64,000 nucleotides of DNA from Sophora flavescens (lineage: Eukaryota > Streptophyta > Magnoliopsida > Fabales > Fabaceae). The position numbers and the translations under genes are program-made. Shown here piece after piece: positions 18,065-29,383 of the stretch. Under the pieces are notes generated by a model. That model was not told the origin of the DNA. It saw only the letters and a list, made by a program, of their open reading frames with translations, and did not search any database. The stretch is from the NCBI GenBank assembly GCA_030762895.1, contig CM061065.1, positions 65,208,200 to 65,272,199 of the forward strand, written 5' to 3'. Each line of letters starts with the position of its first letter. Position 1 is the stretch's first letter.

Positions 18065-21045
18065 ACCCAAAGATGGTGGCTGGGTCATATTTAGAGGAAA
18101 TCAGAAAGGGAAAATCACTGGTATAGGTAAAATTGATAAACATCCTTTTCCCCCCATTGATAATGTTCTTTTAGTAAATGGCTTGAAGCACAATCTACTG
18201 AGCATAAGCCAATTACGTGACAGTGGATATGCAGTTGCGTTTGATAAGAACATGTGTACTGTCAAGAAAGATGATGGATCACTTTTATTCACTGCTAAAA
18301 GGCAAAACAATCTCTATAAGATTGACTTGGAGGACATCTCAAATCAAAGTGTCTCATGTCTAGTGTCCATTGAAGACGAGTGATGGATTTGGCACAAAAC
18401 TCTAGGTCATGCAAGCTTGAAATTAATTTCAAATCTAAACAAGCATAACCTCAGGAGAGGACTAACAAACCTTAAGTTCAAATCTGATGTTCTCTGTGAT
18501 GCATGTCAAAAGGGAAAACAAGTCAAAGGTTCTTTTGAATCTAAGAAAGTTATTAGTACCAATAGACCACTAGAGTTGCTACATCTTGATCTTTTTGGTC
18601 CAACAAGGACTGCCTCTGTCAGTGTTAAGAAATATGGTCTTGTCAAAGTAGACGATTACAGTAGATGGACATGGGTTATGTTCCTAACTCACAAGGATGG
18701 GTCTTTTAAGGTCTTTTATGTATTCTGCAAACGTGTACAGAAGGAAAAATGCATGTGCATCACTTCAATCAGAAGTGACCATGAGGGAGAGTTTGAAAAT
18801 GAGCTATTTCATAAGTTCCATGAAGAAAGTGGTATCATTCACAACTTCTCAATACCTAGAACACCACAGCAAAATGGTGTGGTAGAGAGAAAGAACAAAT
18901 CTCTTCAAGAGATGGCTAGGACTATGTTCAATGACAACTCTGTCTCTAGACACTTCTGGGCTGAAGCTGTTAATACTGCCTGCTACATTCAAAGCAGAAT
19001 ATACATTAGACCTATCCCGAATAAGACTCCTTATGAACTGTGGAAAAGACGAAAACCCAACATATCTTATTTTCACCCTTTTGGTTGTAAGTGCTATATA
19101 CTGAATACTAAAGATCAACTTGGTAAGTTTGATGCTAAAACCGATAATGGAATACTGGTTGGATATTCTGAAACATCTAAAGGCTTTAGAGTTTATAATT
19201 CTAGGACTCTGATAATAGAGGAAAGTATTCATGTCAAGTTTGATGACAAACAGCCTGATAAAAAATTATCAGAGCTAGATGAAACTTTCACAGATCTTGA
19301 TCTAAACAGTCCTGGAGACTCACCAGAGATAAAAGTTGATGATCAAGCAGATGACCCCACTCAACAACCAGAAACTTCCACTTCTCAACATGTTATAGTT
19401 CAAAAATCTTGGTACTTCAAGAATTATCATCCACGAGATCATATCATTGGAAACCCCAAAGACAAGCTAAGAACCAGATCAACCTTCAGAGAACAAGGCA
19501 ATTTTGCACTAGTCTCTGAGTTGGAACCAAAGACAGTAGACGAGGCTCTGCTAGATGATGGTTGGATTCTTGCCATGCAAGAAGAACTCAATCAGTTTGA
19601 AAGAAGTGATGTTTGGACTCTGGTTCCCCTGCCCAAAGAAAAATCAGTGATTGGAACAAAGTGGGTTTACATAACAAACTTGATGAAAATGGTAAGGTAA
19701 TAAGAAACAAAGCCAGACTTGTTGCTCAAGGTTTCTCTCAAGAAGAAGGTATAGATTATACTGAAACTTTTGCAGCTATTGCTAGAATAGAAGCTATTAG
19801 AATTCTACTTTCATTTGTTGCACATCATAGTATTATGCTTTTTCAGATGGATGTTAAAAGTGCTTTTATAAATGGATTTATCAATGAAGAAGTCTATGTT
19901 ATGAAACCTCCGGGTTTTGAGTGTGAAACCCATCCTGAACATGTATATAAGCTTAAGAAAGCTTTGTATGGTCTTAAGAAAGCTCCTAGAGCTTGGTATG
20001 ACAGACTAAGTTCCTTTCTTATGGAAAATGGATTCAATAGAGGAAAGGTTGCCACAACCTTATTTAGAAAATCCATTAAGTATAGTTTCATAGTTGTACA
20101 AATATATGTTGATGATATTATCTTTGGTGGTACTAATGAGTCACTATACAAAGAATTCTCTAAGTTAATGCAGAAAGAGTTTGAAATGCGCATGATGGGA
20201 GAACTCAAATTCTTCCTTGGACTTCAAGTAAAACAAACCTTGGACGAGGTGCTCATCCACCAAACTAAGTATACAAAAGAGCTTCTGAAGAAGTTTAAGA
20301 TGGATGATTGTAAGCCAATGAATACTCCCATGCACCCTACTTCCATACTGAGCAAAGATGATAAAGAGAAAAAGCTAGACCAAAAGGTATACAGAGGTAT
20401 GATAGGATCTCTCTTATATCTTACTGCGTCTAGGCCTGATATTATGTTCAGTGTATGTTTATGTGCTCGATTTCTATCTGATCCCAGAGAATCTCACTTA
20501 TTAGCAGTTAAGAGAATTTTTAGATATTTAAAAGGTACTACTAATCTTGGTTTGTGCTTTAAGAAAAATGAAGATTACATATTAGTTGGATTCTGTGATG
20601 CTGACTATGCTGGAGATAGAATTGAAAGAAAAAGTACTAGTGGAGGATATCACTTCATTGGGGCTAATCTTGTCTCATGGTCAAGCAAAAGGCAAAGTAC
20701 CATTTCCTTATCAACTACTGAAGCTGAGTATATATCAGCTGCAAGTTGTTGCTCACAACTCCTCTGGATTAAACATCAATTAGAGGACTACAATGTGTTT
20801 GTAAGTAGTATTCCACTTATATGTGATAATACTGCTGCAATAAATCTAAGAATCCAATTTTGCATTCTAGAGCTAAACATATAGATATTAAACATCATTT
20901 TTTCAAGGATTATGTGGAAAAAGGTGTATTTGATATACAATTTGTTGATACTAACCATCAATGGGTAGATATCTTTACTAAACCTCTTGCGGAGGACAGA
21001 TTTATCTTTATTAGGAAGCATCTTAATATAATATGTGTGGATTAA
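17955..21045 (+). pseudogene. Copia protease-integrase-RT-RNase H of element C, broken
   Basis: The frame lies +1 to gag. The protease site LDSGCS (18006-18023) is followed by TGA where H has CGA for the Arg of SRHMTG. Another TGA at 18381 replaces the Arg of DERW. Then come the pre-integrase zinc region (CDAC at about 18507) and the integrase core with Asp of LDLFGP, Asp of DDYSR and Glu of NGVVERKN. RT begins near 19510, shifts frame at about 19670, and has the YVDD active site at 20105-20116. RNase H (SSKRQSTISLSTTEAEYIS) follows, with a frameshift near 20848, ending at TAA 21043-21045. Order INT before RT proves Copia. Confidence 0.9.
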
Positions 21046-21526
21046 TTTAGGCGTCCAGCCTTAAAAATTTGTTTTGTTAATCTTGTGTCTACTACCTATG
21101 CACGTCTAATATCTATTAAATGTTGTGCGTCTATTGCATATTGTATTGCAGGTCCATATGACGCGTCCACTGATACTGGTTACCGCGTCCATTGTATAGT
21201 TTCAGACGAGGTCACATCTGCTTGTGTTTAAGCACATTTTTGGTGTGTTAATAAATGCATTTATTTTGTCTCAAGACAAATTTTTCCTTTATTCTCTTTG
21301 CTGAGTCAGTACTTCCATCAATCCCATAAGACCTTTTTATAGTTCCAAGTTACCAACGCCGTTTTATCATAATCACATGTCATGTCAAAAGTTTTTTTTA
21401 ACCTTTGAGATTCAAAATTCCTTTATAAGTAATATTTTCCCTCTGAGAAAAACTTTACACTTCTCTAACCTCTCGAGCTATCCCTCTCTCTCAAGTTTCA
21501 AACCCTAAGCTCTTTGATCACCTAAA
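21046..21526 (+). other. Spacer between pol and extra ORF of C
   Basis: Non-coding, with AGACGAG/CGTCCA words. The stretch just before the extra ORF resembles a plant leader with CT-rich sequence (CTCTCTCTCAAG) and AACCCTAAG. Subgenomic expression of the ORF from here, by internal promoter or splicing, is conceivable. Confidence 0.45.
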
Positions 21527-24256
21527 ATGGCTTCTTCTTCAACCTTCAACATGGACAAGCTCAACTTGGAAATAGAGCATCATTTCAACCTTGGAGTGTG
21601 CAAGACTACAACTTAGACATAAGCAAGTATGTTAATGCAGCTGGGTGAGGAGGACTCTTCACAGAGAAAGTCTCTGTCTTTCCCAACCTGATTAGGGATT
21701 TCTGGTGGAATGCTCAAGTGACTGATACTGACTTCTTCTGTATGGTGTTAAGAAGGAAGATTGTAGTCTCGGAGAAGACTATTGCTGATGGCATTTTCTG
21801 TGCTTAGGAGGGTTTGGTTTTTACTGAGTCATGGGAAGAGGATTTGGGTGGCTCTGAGACCATTAAAGTCTGTCTCATGAAAGAAGACACAGTCAGAACT
21901 CACACTTGGAAAGCTGTTGAAATGAAGGACATTGTTCACATCCTTCATCAGCTCCTTAATAAGGTGGTTCTTCATAAGGTTGGATCCAAAGACAACCTCT
22001 CCTCCCTGCACAAATTCTGCCTCTGCCATTTTCTCACCTAAACGAAGATCAATTTTCCAAGAATTCTGCATGGAAGATTTAGATATCTTGTGATGAACAA
22101 TAAAAATACTCTCAACATTTCCCTATTGCCATCTTCTTTCCAAGATTTTCAAGGCTCAAGGAATTCATGAAATTCTTGCAGCAAGGACTTATGAGGAGCA
22201 AGATAGGATCTTAACTGAAAAACCAATGTCGGCTGCAGACTTTGGTAAAATGAATATAGCTAATATGAACCTCAGTACCTATGCGGCTGTTGCACTGGCC
22301 AAGACATAGTTGATGAAAACTAAAGAAGAAATTGTGGAACAAAACAATGATGAAGTCCTAGGAGTAAAAAGAGTAACTAGGCAAAAGACCACTGCAACAA
22401 GGAAGCCTGCCCCCAAGAGACCATCTGGTGGCATTATTATCAAGGAACCTTCTGATGCTAATGCTGCAAAGAAGCAAAGAAGAGTTATCTTCTCACACAA
22501 TGAAGATGAGGAAGCTGATGAGGACAACGTTCCTATCAGTACAATCCTGAAGAAGCAAATGACTTATGTTGCTGCTGCTGAGGCCGTTGTGCTTGTTACA
22601 ACAAAACCTAGAAGGCAACCAAGAGACTAGAACAACTAAGACTTCTAAGGTAACCATCTCTGCTAGTGATCCTGTTTAAATAGTAGTAGATGCCTTAGTG
22701 TCTAGTTTAGAAACTAGAATTGATGATGTGCCTGTTGATAATAACATTGCCGTCTCCATTCTAGATGATGTGTACATTCCCACACCCCTTTCACCCCAAC
22801 CAACACAAATAGCCACTCCACAATTTCAACCTATTATCTCTGCCGATGATCCATGGTTCAATCAACCAGATGAATATGATGGCATTTTCCCTGGTTCTCC
22901 TTTACCTAAACCCTTGATATTTCCCTTCACTACAAACTCTGTTCTTTATGATGGCAAATCTGACAATTGGGCCAAGGTAAAAAGGGAATGAAAACTTCTG
23001 TTTCACTCTCACCAACCTGAACCTGAACACATTCCCAACAGATGGTATCCTCTGCCTGAGTATGAGGAAGAAGTCAGCCCACCTGTTAAACCCCTTTACC
23101 TGCCTTATCCTGACTGTAAATTAATAAAAAATGTGCCTTCACAAATGAACAAAAACTTAGGACCATTACTCACTCACCTACCCCTAAACAATTGCCCCCC
23201 TCCCCCCCAATAGAAAAATTTACCCTAACCTTGTCAAAACTCCTCCTTTCATACCCTCACTGATGGAGTTGAGAGGCATATCATACCTGTTTGGGAGATT
23301 GACCCCAATAGAAAAAATCTTCCTCCCATCCCTGAGCGAAGAGCAAGATCCTCAAAGCATGCTCCCATGATCATGCCAAGGGACACAAAATGGGTATCCT
23401 TTGAGCATCCCAGAGTCTATGGGAGGGCTTCTGATTTCTTCCTGGAACAACTCATCTATAAAATACTGAAGTGGGAATTTAGTCATTTGAGTTGATAGAG
23501 TAGCACATTTTGTCCCTCCATCCTGGCTGAGACATAATGAAGCAACCAGAGTTGGAATCATGCCTTAAAGAATCTGTCCAAGACTGCCAATGGTAGATCT
23601 AAATAAGGACAAAGACAAGAAAAACAGAAGATTCAAAGGAGTCATGCCTGAAGCTGAATCAGCAATGCTTAATCTGAACCAAGAAACTTTTGACTACTCA
23701 ATGCTGGATTTCTTTTTGCATACTGAGTCCATTGAGTTGATCAATGAACATCGAGCTGCAGATTTATGGAAATATCATATTATTCATTGCACAAGAGAGG
23801 CATCTTCCTCTAGACTTTTTTTTTAAAGCTTAAAAGGCATGCATAGTAAAAATGCCTAAGCTCAGAGGGAAGTGTGGTCTTTCAAATTTCAGATATATGA
23901 TCTATAAAGACCTTTGGGGACTTCCCATAAATAGTAAAAATGTGGAATTCATCTACCCCATTAGATGGGTAAAAGAAGTCTCAGTGATCCCTCCACCTAC
24001 TTTAGAGCCTATCGCAGATGAAATTGTTGTTGAAGAACCTGATCAAAATGCCACTACTATTGGCTTAGAAGAAACAACTGGATCCATTCACAATCGGAGC
24101 TCATCAGAAAAACACTCTTCTCAACCTTTAGCTCTAGTTGTGATGCACCCTTCAGATCATTCGAGAACATTAAGCACATTTCACGAGTCTGCTGAATGCT
24201 CAAGGCAACAGGCTTTGCCACCTAATCTTGAAGAGGTTATTGGCAAAAAAGTTGAT
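21527..24256 (+). pseudogene. Extra ORF of element C, 5' part, broken
   Basis: Starts ATG at 21527 (MASSSTFNMDKLNL) and is homologous to the minus-strand ORF of H (50553-53445). The N-terminal half is a globular region with alternating charged and hydrophobic segments and the FPNLIRDFW motif. A basic patch follows (KPAPKRPSGG...KKQRR, about 22405-22480), then an acidic Asp/Glu run, a Pro-rich region with PTPLSPQPTQ, and a second globular region. Stops and frameshifts occur at several places. It is cut at 24256 by element A and resumes at 36560. No signal peptide, transmembrane helix or glycoprotein features are visible, so the env label rests only on position. Confidence 0.75.
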
Positions 24257-25572
24257 TGATAAGCCTCTGGCTCATCTAGTTTTATGACTAGTATGACCAT
24301 GGTTTTGTGCTAATTATATTTCGTTTTCACCCAAATTAGACTCGATTGTCCTGAAGCAACATTTTGATTCGTTTAAGTAGTTTTAGGGTAATTTAGCCAG
24401 TTTTGAGTCAAATAAAGCACTTATGGCTGTTTCATTGTTTTCAGGTTAACTTAGAGTCAAGGGAATGAAGAAATAGGGGAAATTGCAATCCTGGAAGTAT
24501 TCTCCCCGCGAGATGTTACTCGCCTCGCGAACCTGAAGACCATCCTGAACAGCAGAATGTCATCCTCTCTGTCTCGCCCTACGAATCCTCATCTCGCCTC
24601 GCGAACATGAAGGCTGACTGTGCCAGAAAATGCAACCCTTTCTGTGTCGTCCCGCGAGATGCTACTCGCCCCGCGATCCGGAAGACCATAAGCCATCACG
24701 CCCAGGCCCTGATACTCATAACGGGCGTAATAATAAGACTCTTCCATTCCTCGCCTCGCGAGCCATTCATCACCTTGCGAGAATTCCAAACGTTGCAGAT
24801 TATTCATAAGATTCGCCTCGCGAGTGAGTGCTCGCCTAGCGAGAGGGCGCAGATCCTGAAAGTTATAAATTGCTGTTTTGGGCAGATTAGGGGACACTTC
24901 TGATTATCCACTATTTTTACAGATTTTCTAGTTGTATTATGTTTTTATGGAGAACTAATTCTCGTGGATTAGTCTACTGTAATCGGTGTCCACCGCACTT
25001 GAGGTTCTGTAATTCCCGTTTTGTTTGCTTTTCCCTTTTCCATACTATGCTATATATTTTTGTTTGCTTAATTTAGGATTGTATAGAATTTGTGTTGTTT
25101 ATTTCGGTGATGTTATGTTCCTATATTGAATTGCGTTTGCTTAATTCGTGTGTGTACAATCGTGTTTGCTTAATTCACGAGAGCTTCACCCCGTTTGCTT
25201 AATTCGGGAATTAGGAACATATATCTCGTAGTAGCGATTTCGCTTGTTAATTGTTGCTACAAGCGAAAGGAGATTAGAATCTGCTTAGGGCTTGGAATTT
25301 ATATGAACCGATGATGGTTGGGAAACCGAGAACAGTAGATTAATCGTCCTTAGTTTATTTGATACTCCCTTAAATTACTCTGTTTTTATTGCTCTGTTTT
25401 TGCTCTATTTTCCAATTGAATTTCAAACCAACCCCCCCCCCCCCCCCCCCCAAAACTGATTTTTGTGGTGAATAACAATTCAAGAGTCCTTGTGAGACGA
25501 TACCCGAGTTGTCGGGCTCTACTACAATTTTGTAAACCGCTCGATTTTTGACCCGTGTGCGACAGCGCGTCA
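24257..25572 (+). repeat. 5' LTR of element A
   Basis: TGATAAGCCTCTGGCTC start, CG-rich cluster of CGCCTCGCGAG-type words (24502-24842), TATAAATT near 24860, GTTTGCTTAATTCG repeats (about 25130-25205), a C18 run near 25434-25451 and the end GACAGCGCGTCA. An antisense frame without stops lies over the CG cluster. Confidence 0.92.
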
Positions 25573-25576
25573 AAAT

Positions 25577-25594
25577 TGGCGCCATTGCCGGGGA
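25577..25594 (+). promoter_or_regulatory. Primer binding site of A (tRNA-Asp type)
   Basis: TGGCGCCATTGCCGGGGA, four bases after the LTR. It is complementary to the 3' end of plant tRNA-Asp with one mismatch (the B copy reads CGTTGCC). This PBS is characteristic of Athila-group elements. Confidence 0.85.
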
Positions 25595-25642
25595 CTCTTG
25601 TTTGTTATTTTCGCATCTTTTTCGTTTTTGTTTTGAATTAGT

Positions 25643-28285
25643 CTGGCTACTAGGTCTACTTGCCCTGACTTGTGTGATTTTGATCCTGAAATTGAAAGAA
25701 CACTGCACACACGCCGTAGAGCAATTCGGGCTAGTACTAGTGGTGGTTCTAATTGTAAAACTGTTTTTGATAACATGGGTGACCAAAGGACATTAAGACA
25801 GCTTGCTGCCCCTGATGTTAATTATAATGGCTTGTGTATTGAATATGCTGGTGTTGTTGCTCCCTTTGAATTGAAATATGGTTTAATACACTTGTTGCCA
25901 AGGTTTAGTGGTCTTGCAGGTGAGGATCCACATAAGCATCTGAAGGAATTCCAGGTTGTCTGCTCTACACCCTTGAGACTAGAGGGAATAATTGAGGATC
26001 ACATCAAGCTAAGAGCCTTCCCGTTCTCACTACAGGGCGCTACAAATGATTGGCTGTACTATCTTGAGCCAAACTCAGTTACCACCTGGAACGATTTGAA
26101 GAAGGTCTTTTTAGAGAGATACTTTCCTGCCTCCAGAGCTGCATCAATCAGGAAGGAAATATGTAGCATCAGACAAGGCAATAAGTCATTGGCTGAGTAT
26201 TGGGAGAGATTCAAGCAGTTGGTATCCAGTTGCCCTCAGCATCAGATTTCCGAGCAGCTCCTTATTCAGTATTTTTATGAGGGGTTACTACCGATGGATA
26301 GAAATATTTTGGATGCTTCTAGTGGGGGAGCACTTGTTGATAAGACTCCAGCTGCTGCCAAGCAATTGATTGAAAATATGTCACTAAACTCCCAGCAGTT
26401 CACAACCAGGAGAAATTCTGTTGAGACAAGGGGTGTGAATGAGGTCCATAGTTCTTCTTCCAACAAGGCCCTTGAGACTAGAATTGATGAGCTCACTTCT
26501 TTGGTAAAGCAGTTGGCAATGGATAAGGTTCAACCAGCAAGGTTGTGTGGCATTTGTACTTCTCCTGAGCACCTGTCAGATGCATGCCCTATTCTGAAGG
26601 ATGAGTCAGTCACTGATTTGCCTCAAGCTTATGCAGTTAATCTCTATAATCAAGGCAACAATCAGAACTGGTACAACGTTCCTGACCTCTCCACAAATAA
26701 GTACCACCCCAACTGGAGGAATCATCCCAACCTTCGGTATGGAAACTCATCCCAACAACAACCGATGGCACCACCACAAAATCCTCCCCAAGTGACCATT
26801 TCTGCACCTTCTGGACCTTCATTAGAAGACTTGGTCAAGCAAATGGCTGCACAAAATCTCCAGTTCCAGCAGCAAGTAAATGCTAGTATTCATACTTTGC
26901 AAACACAGGTTGGACAGTTTCAGCAGCGAACGGATGCTAGCATCCACGCCTTGCAGACACAGATTGGACAGCTTGCCACTTCCATGACTACCATGCAGCA
27001 AACTCAAGGATCGAACCAACTACCTGCACAAACAGTGGTGAATCCCAATGCCCCCAATCCTAATGTGAGTGCCATTTCTTTGAGATCCGGGAAAGTTGTA
27101 GAGGCAGCCCCCGAAAAAGATGAAGAAACTGTTGAGGTAACTTCTGAGCCTTCTGTTGTTGTTGAAGCTGAGAGAGTGTATGTGCCACCAATCCCCTTCC
27201 CACAGAGAGTGCAGAAAAATAAGAAGATTGATGGGGAATACAAGGAAAGGGAGATTCTAGATGTGTTCAGAAAGGTGGCGGTAAATATTCCGCTCCTAGA
27301 TGTGATTAAGCAGGTGCCCAAGTATGCAAAGTTTCTGAAAGATTTATGCACACACAAGAGGAGGTTGGAGGGTAATGAGAGAGTTAATTTGGGGCGAAAT
27401 GTTTCAGCCCTCATTCAGTCTAAACTTGCTCCTGAGAAGGTTACTGTTTCAACCCTCACTCAGGCACTGCCACAAAAGTGCAAGGATCCGGGCACTTTTG
27501 CTATTCCATGCACCATTGGGGACAGTAAATTCGATAACTGCATGTTGGATTTGGGAGCTTATATTAATGTCATGCCCACTTCCATCTTCAACAAGCTTGA
27601 TCTTGGTCCCTTGCAACATACAGGTCTGACTATCCAGTTGGCCAACAGGACCAATGCTCGCCCCATGGGAGTGGTAGAAGATGTGTTGGTACAGGTTAAT
27701 GATTTGATTTTCCCTACTGATTTTTACATCTTGGACATGGCAGGGGAAACAAATTCAAGCAAATCGCCAATCATTCTGGGCAGACCGTTCATGAAGACAG
27801 CGAGGACAAAGATTGATGTTCACGATGGAACCATGTCCATGGAGTTTGGTGACATTGTGACGAAATTCAACATTTTCGATACTATGAAGCATCCCTTGGA
27901 AGAGCACTCTGTTTTTCAAATAGAGCTGCTCTCTGAAATTATTGATGACACTTATGATGATTTGGAAGCAGCATCAGTGATCCTCTCCACTTGTTTGCCA
28001 CCACCCACTGTGGAACAACCAGCAATGGAGTTCAAGCCTCTGCCTGAGAGACTGGATTTGGCACACCTGAATATGAAGGCACTTTGTCCAGTCCAAGAGG
28101 TTGAACCCCATTTTTATTGGGAAGATTTTGTTGACAAGGCTGACAAGGAGGTCATCTTTGACCCAAGAGGGAGTGAGAAGTCCGCTGCAGTCGGTGAAGT
28201 CACCATGATGGTCAAGCACTCACTCGCATGCTTATGCTACATACCGTGGGATCCTGGTGAAACCGCCTCCATAAGTTTTTTCTAA
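25643..28285 (+). CDS. Gag-protease polyprotein of element A
   Basis: An open frame of at least 871 codons. The natural start is probably the codon at 25643, now CTG, before ATRSTCPDLCDFDPEIERT; an in-frame TGA lies just upstream, so no ATG start is available at the N-terminus. Residues are counted from 25670. The retrotransposon gag domain spans residues 85-205 (ATNDWLYYLEP, ERYFPASRAA, YFYEGL). A zinc knuckle CGICTSPEHLSDACP lies near residue 293. Two tandem Gln-rich repeats of about 20 residues (NASIHTLQTQVGQFQQ, DASIHALQTQIGQL) follow near 405-435. An aspartic protease lies at about 605-720, with DLGA instead of D(S/T)GA and the motif ILGRPF. The tail after about residue 780 has no known domain but is shared with ORF2 of B. 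No RT follows. Confidence 0.8.
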   Translation: MATRSTCPDLCDFDPEIERTLHTRRRAIRASTSGGSNCKTVFDNMGDQRTLRQLAAPDVNYNGLCIEYAGVVAPFELKYGLIHLLPRFSGLAGEDPHKHLKEFQVVCSTPLRLEGIIEDHIKLRAFPFSLQGATNDWLYYLEPNSVTTWNDLKKVFLERYFPASRAASIRKEICSIRQGNKSLAEYWERFKQLVSSCPQHQISEQLLIQYFYEGLLPMDRNILDASSGGALVDKTPAAAKQLIENMSLNSQQFTTRRNSVETRGVNEVHSSSSNKALETRIDELTSLVKQLAMDKVQPARLCGICTSPEHLSDACPILKDESVTDLPQAYAVNLYNQGNNQNWYNVPDLSTNKYHPNWRNHPNLRYGNSSQQQPMAPPQNPPQVTISAPSGPSLEDLVKQMAAQNLQFQQQVNASIHTLQTQVGQFQQRTDASIHALQTQIGQLATSMTTMQQTQGSNQLPAQTVVNPNAPNPNVSAISLRSGKVVEAAPEKDEETVEVTSEPSVVVEAERVYVPPIPFPQRVQKNKKIDGEYKEREILDVFRKVAVNIPLLDVIKQVPKYAKFLKDLCTHKRRLEGNERVNLGRNVSALIQSKLAPEKVTVSTLTQALPQKCKDPGTFAIPCTIGDSKFDNCMLDLGAYINVMPTSIFNKLDLGPLQHTGLTIQLANRTNARPMGVVEDVLVQVNDLIFPTDFYILDMAGETNSSKSPIILGRPFMKTARTKIDVHDGTMSMEFGDIVTKFNIFDTMKHPLEEHSVFQIELLSEIIDDTYDDLEAASVILSTCLPPPTVEQPAMEFKPLPERLDLAHLNMKALCPVQEVEPHFYWEDFVDKADKEVIFDPRGSEKSAAVGEVTMMVKHSLACLCYIPWDPGETASISFF

Positions 28286-29383
28286 ACCCTTTCCTTTCCC
28301 TCACTCTGATTTTATATTTATGTTGTTTCATTGGGGACAATGTATGTTTTAAGTGTGGGGGAGGGAACCAATTGTTTTGTGTTTTGTCTTGTTTTTCTTT
28401 TAGCTCTTGAATAATTTGTGTGAGTCTTTGGTCGGTGAGATTGATTGGTCTTGATTGATTTGGCACAGATTGATTGCATGATTTATGTGATGATTCCCCC
28501 TAGAAAAAAAATTTTGAAAAGTGATCCCCATGTGGAAAAAAATTGAAAACTGAACTTTGAGATATTTTGTTGTGATTGCATGATTTATGATAAGTTTGGG
28601 GTGAAGGGGTGCACACACTAGGGATAGAATCTTGGTCAAACAATTTGCAAAAATGTCCGGGTGAGGATTTGAGCCTCCAACATGTTTTTAATTGTGTGAA
28701 TCACTTTCAAGTTGCATTTTCCCGAATTTGCTTGAATCTCTTAATTGTTTGCATGTCTATGTGTTTGCATCAAATGATTTAGGCAATTTTCTTTGAATTA
28801 GATACTTGGCTAAATTGAACCATCCCTAATGCATGTTCCCTAGTTAGCCCATTGAGCCTGATTAGCCTGTTGATCTTGATAACCTCATGTTATAAGCCAA
28901 ATTCTGGAAAAACCATGTTAACCCGATCTTAGGATTAGGAGAGCATGGAAGCTTAGCAAGAGAAGGTTTGTAAGAAACTAGGTTTGGGGTGGCTACAAGG
29001 ATGTGACATGTCATTCTGGGGTGAGAAAAAGAAAAAAAAAATATAATAATAAAAAGGTTGGAGCCAAAAGAAAAAAAAAGAAAAAAAAAGAACAAAAATG
29101 TCAAAAAAGGGTATTAAAGGAAAAGGCTGTAGTCACCCAAAAGCAAAAAGAAAATTGGACAAAAGAACTTGAGTGGAAATTCAATGTGTCAAAATGCTCA
29201 TGCTCTCTTAGTTCCTAGGGACTTAAGCCTAGTACCTTCGAATATCCTACCCTTAGCCAGGCCCCATTACAACCTTAAAAGACCTTTTGATGTTGCATGC
29301 ATGTTTCCGTGGGAACCTATTTTGAGATGAAAATCAAATTCATGGGAAGTGCTCTTGAAATGTGAATGGAGTGGAAAGTTGAT
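28286..29383 (+). other. Non-coding 3' internal region of element A (left of B)
   Basis: No coding potential recognised. It contains a PPT-like box at 28331-28366, the AAGTTTGGGGTGAAGGG box near 28592, a purine tract (29025-29130) and conserved blocks shared with I and B. The region resumes after B at 34929. Confidence 0.75.
28331..28366 (+). promoter_or_regulatory. Internal PPT-like box of element A
   Basis: TTGGGGACAATG, then TTTTAAGTGTGGGGGAGGG, right after the gag stop. It resembles the terminal PPT block (GGGGACAAGCAAAG, TTTAAGTTTGGGG) of the same element. Confidence 0.55.

Noticed and set aside
21527..24256. True retroviral envelope gene
   Set aside because: No signal peptide, transmembrane helix or cleavage site is visible; the position alone is not enough.
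25577..25594. tRNA gene
   Set aside because: Only the 18 bases complementary to the tRNA 3' end are present, directly after an LTR; these are primer binding sites, as at 30819, 16183, 39399, 42309 and 61159.
28286..29383. RT or integrase of element A
   Set aside because: I looked for RT (DD box), RNase H and integrase motifs in all frames after the protease and saw none; the region is non-coding and conserved with I and B.
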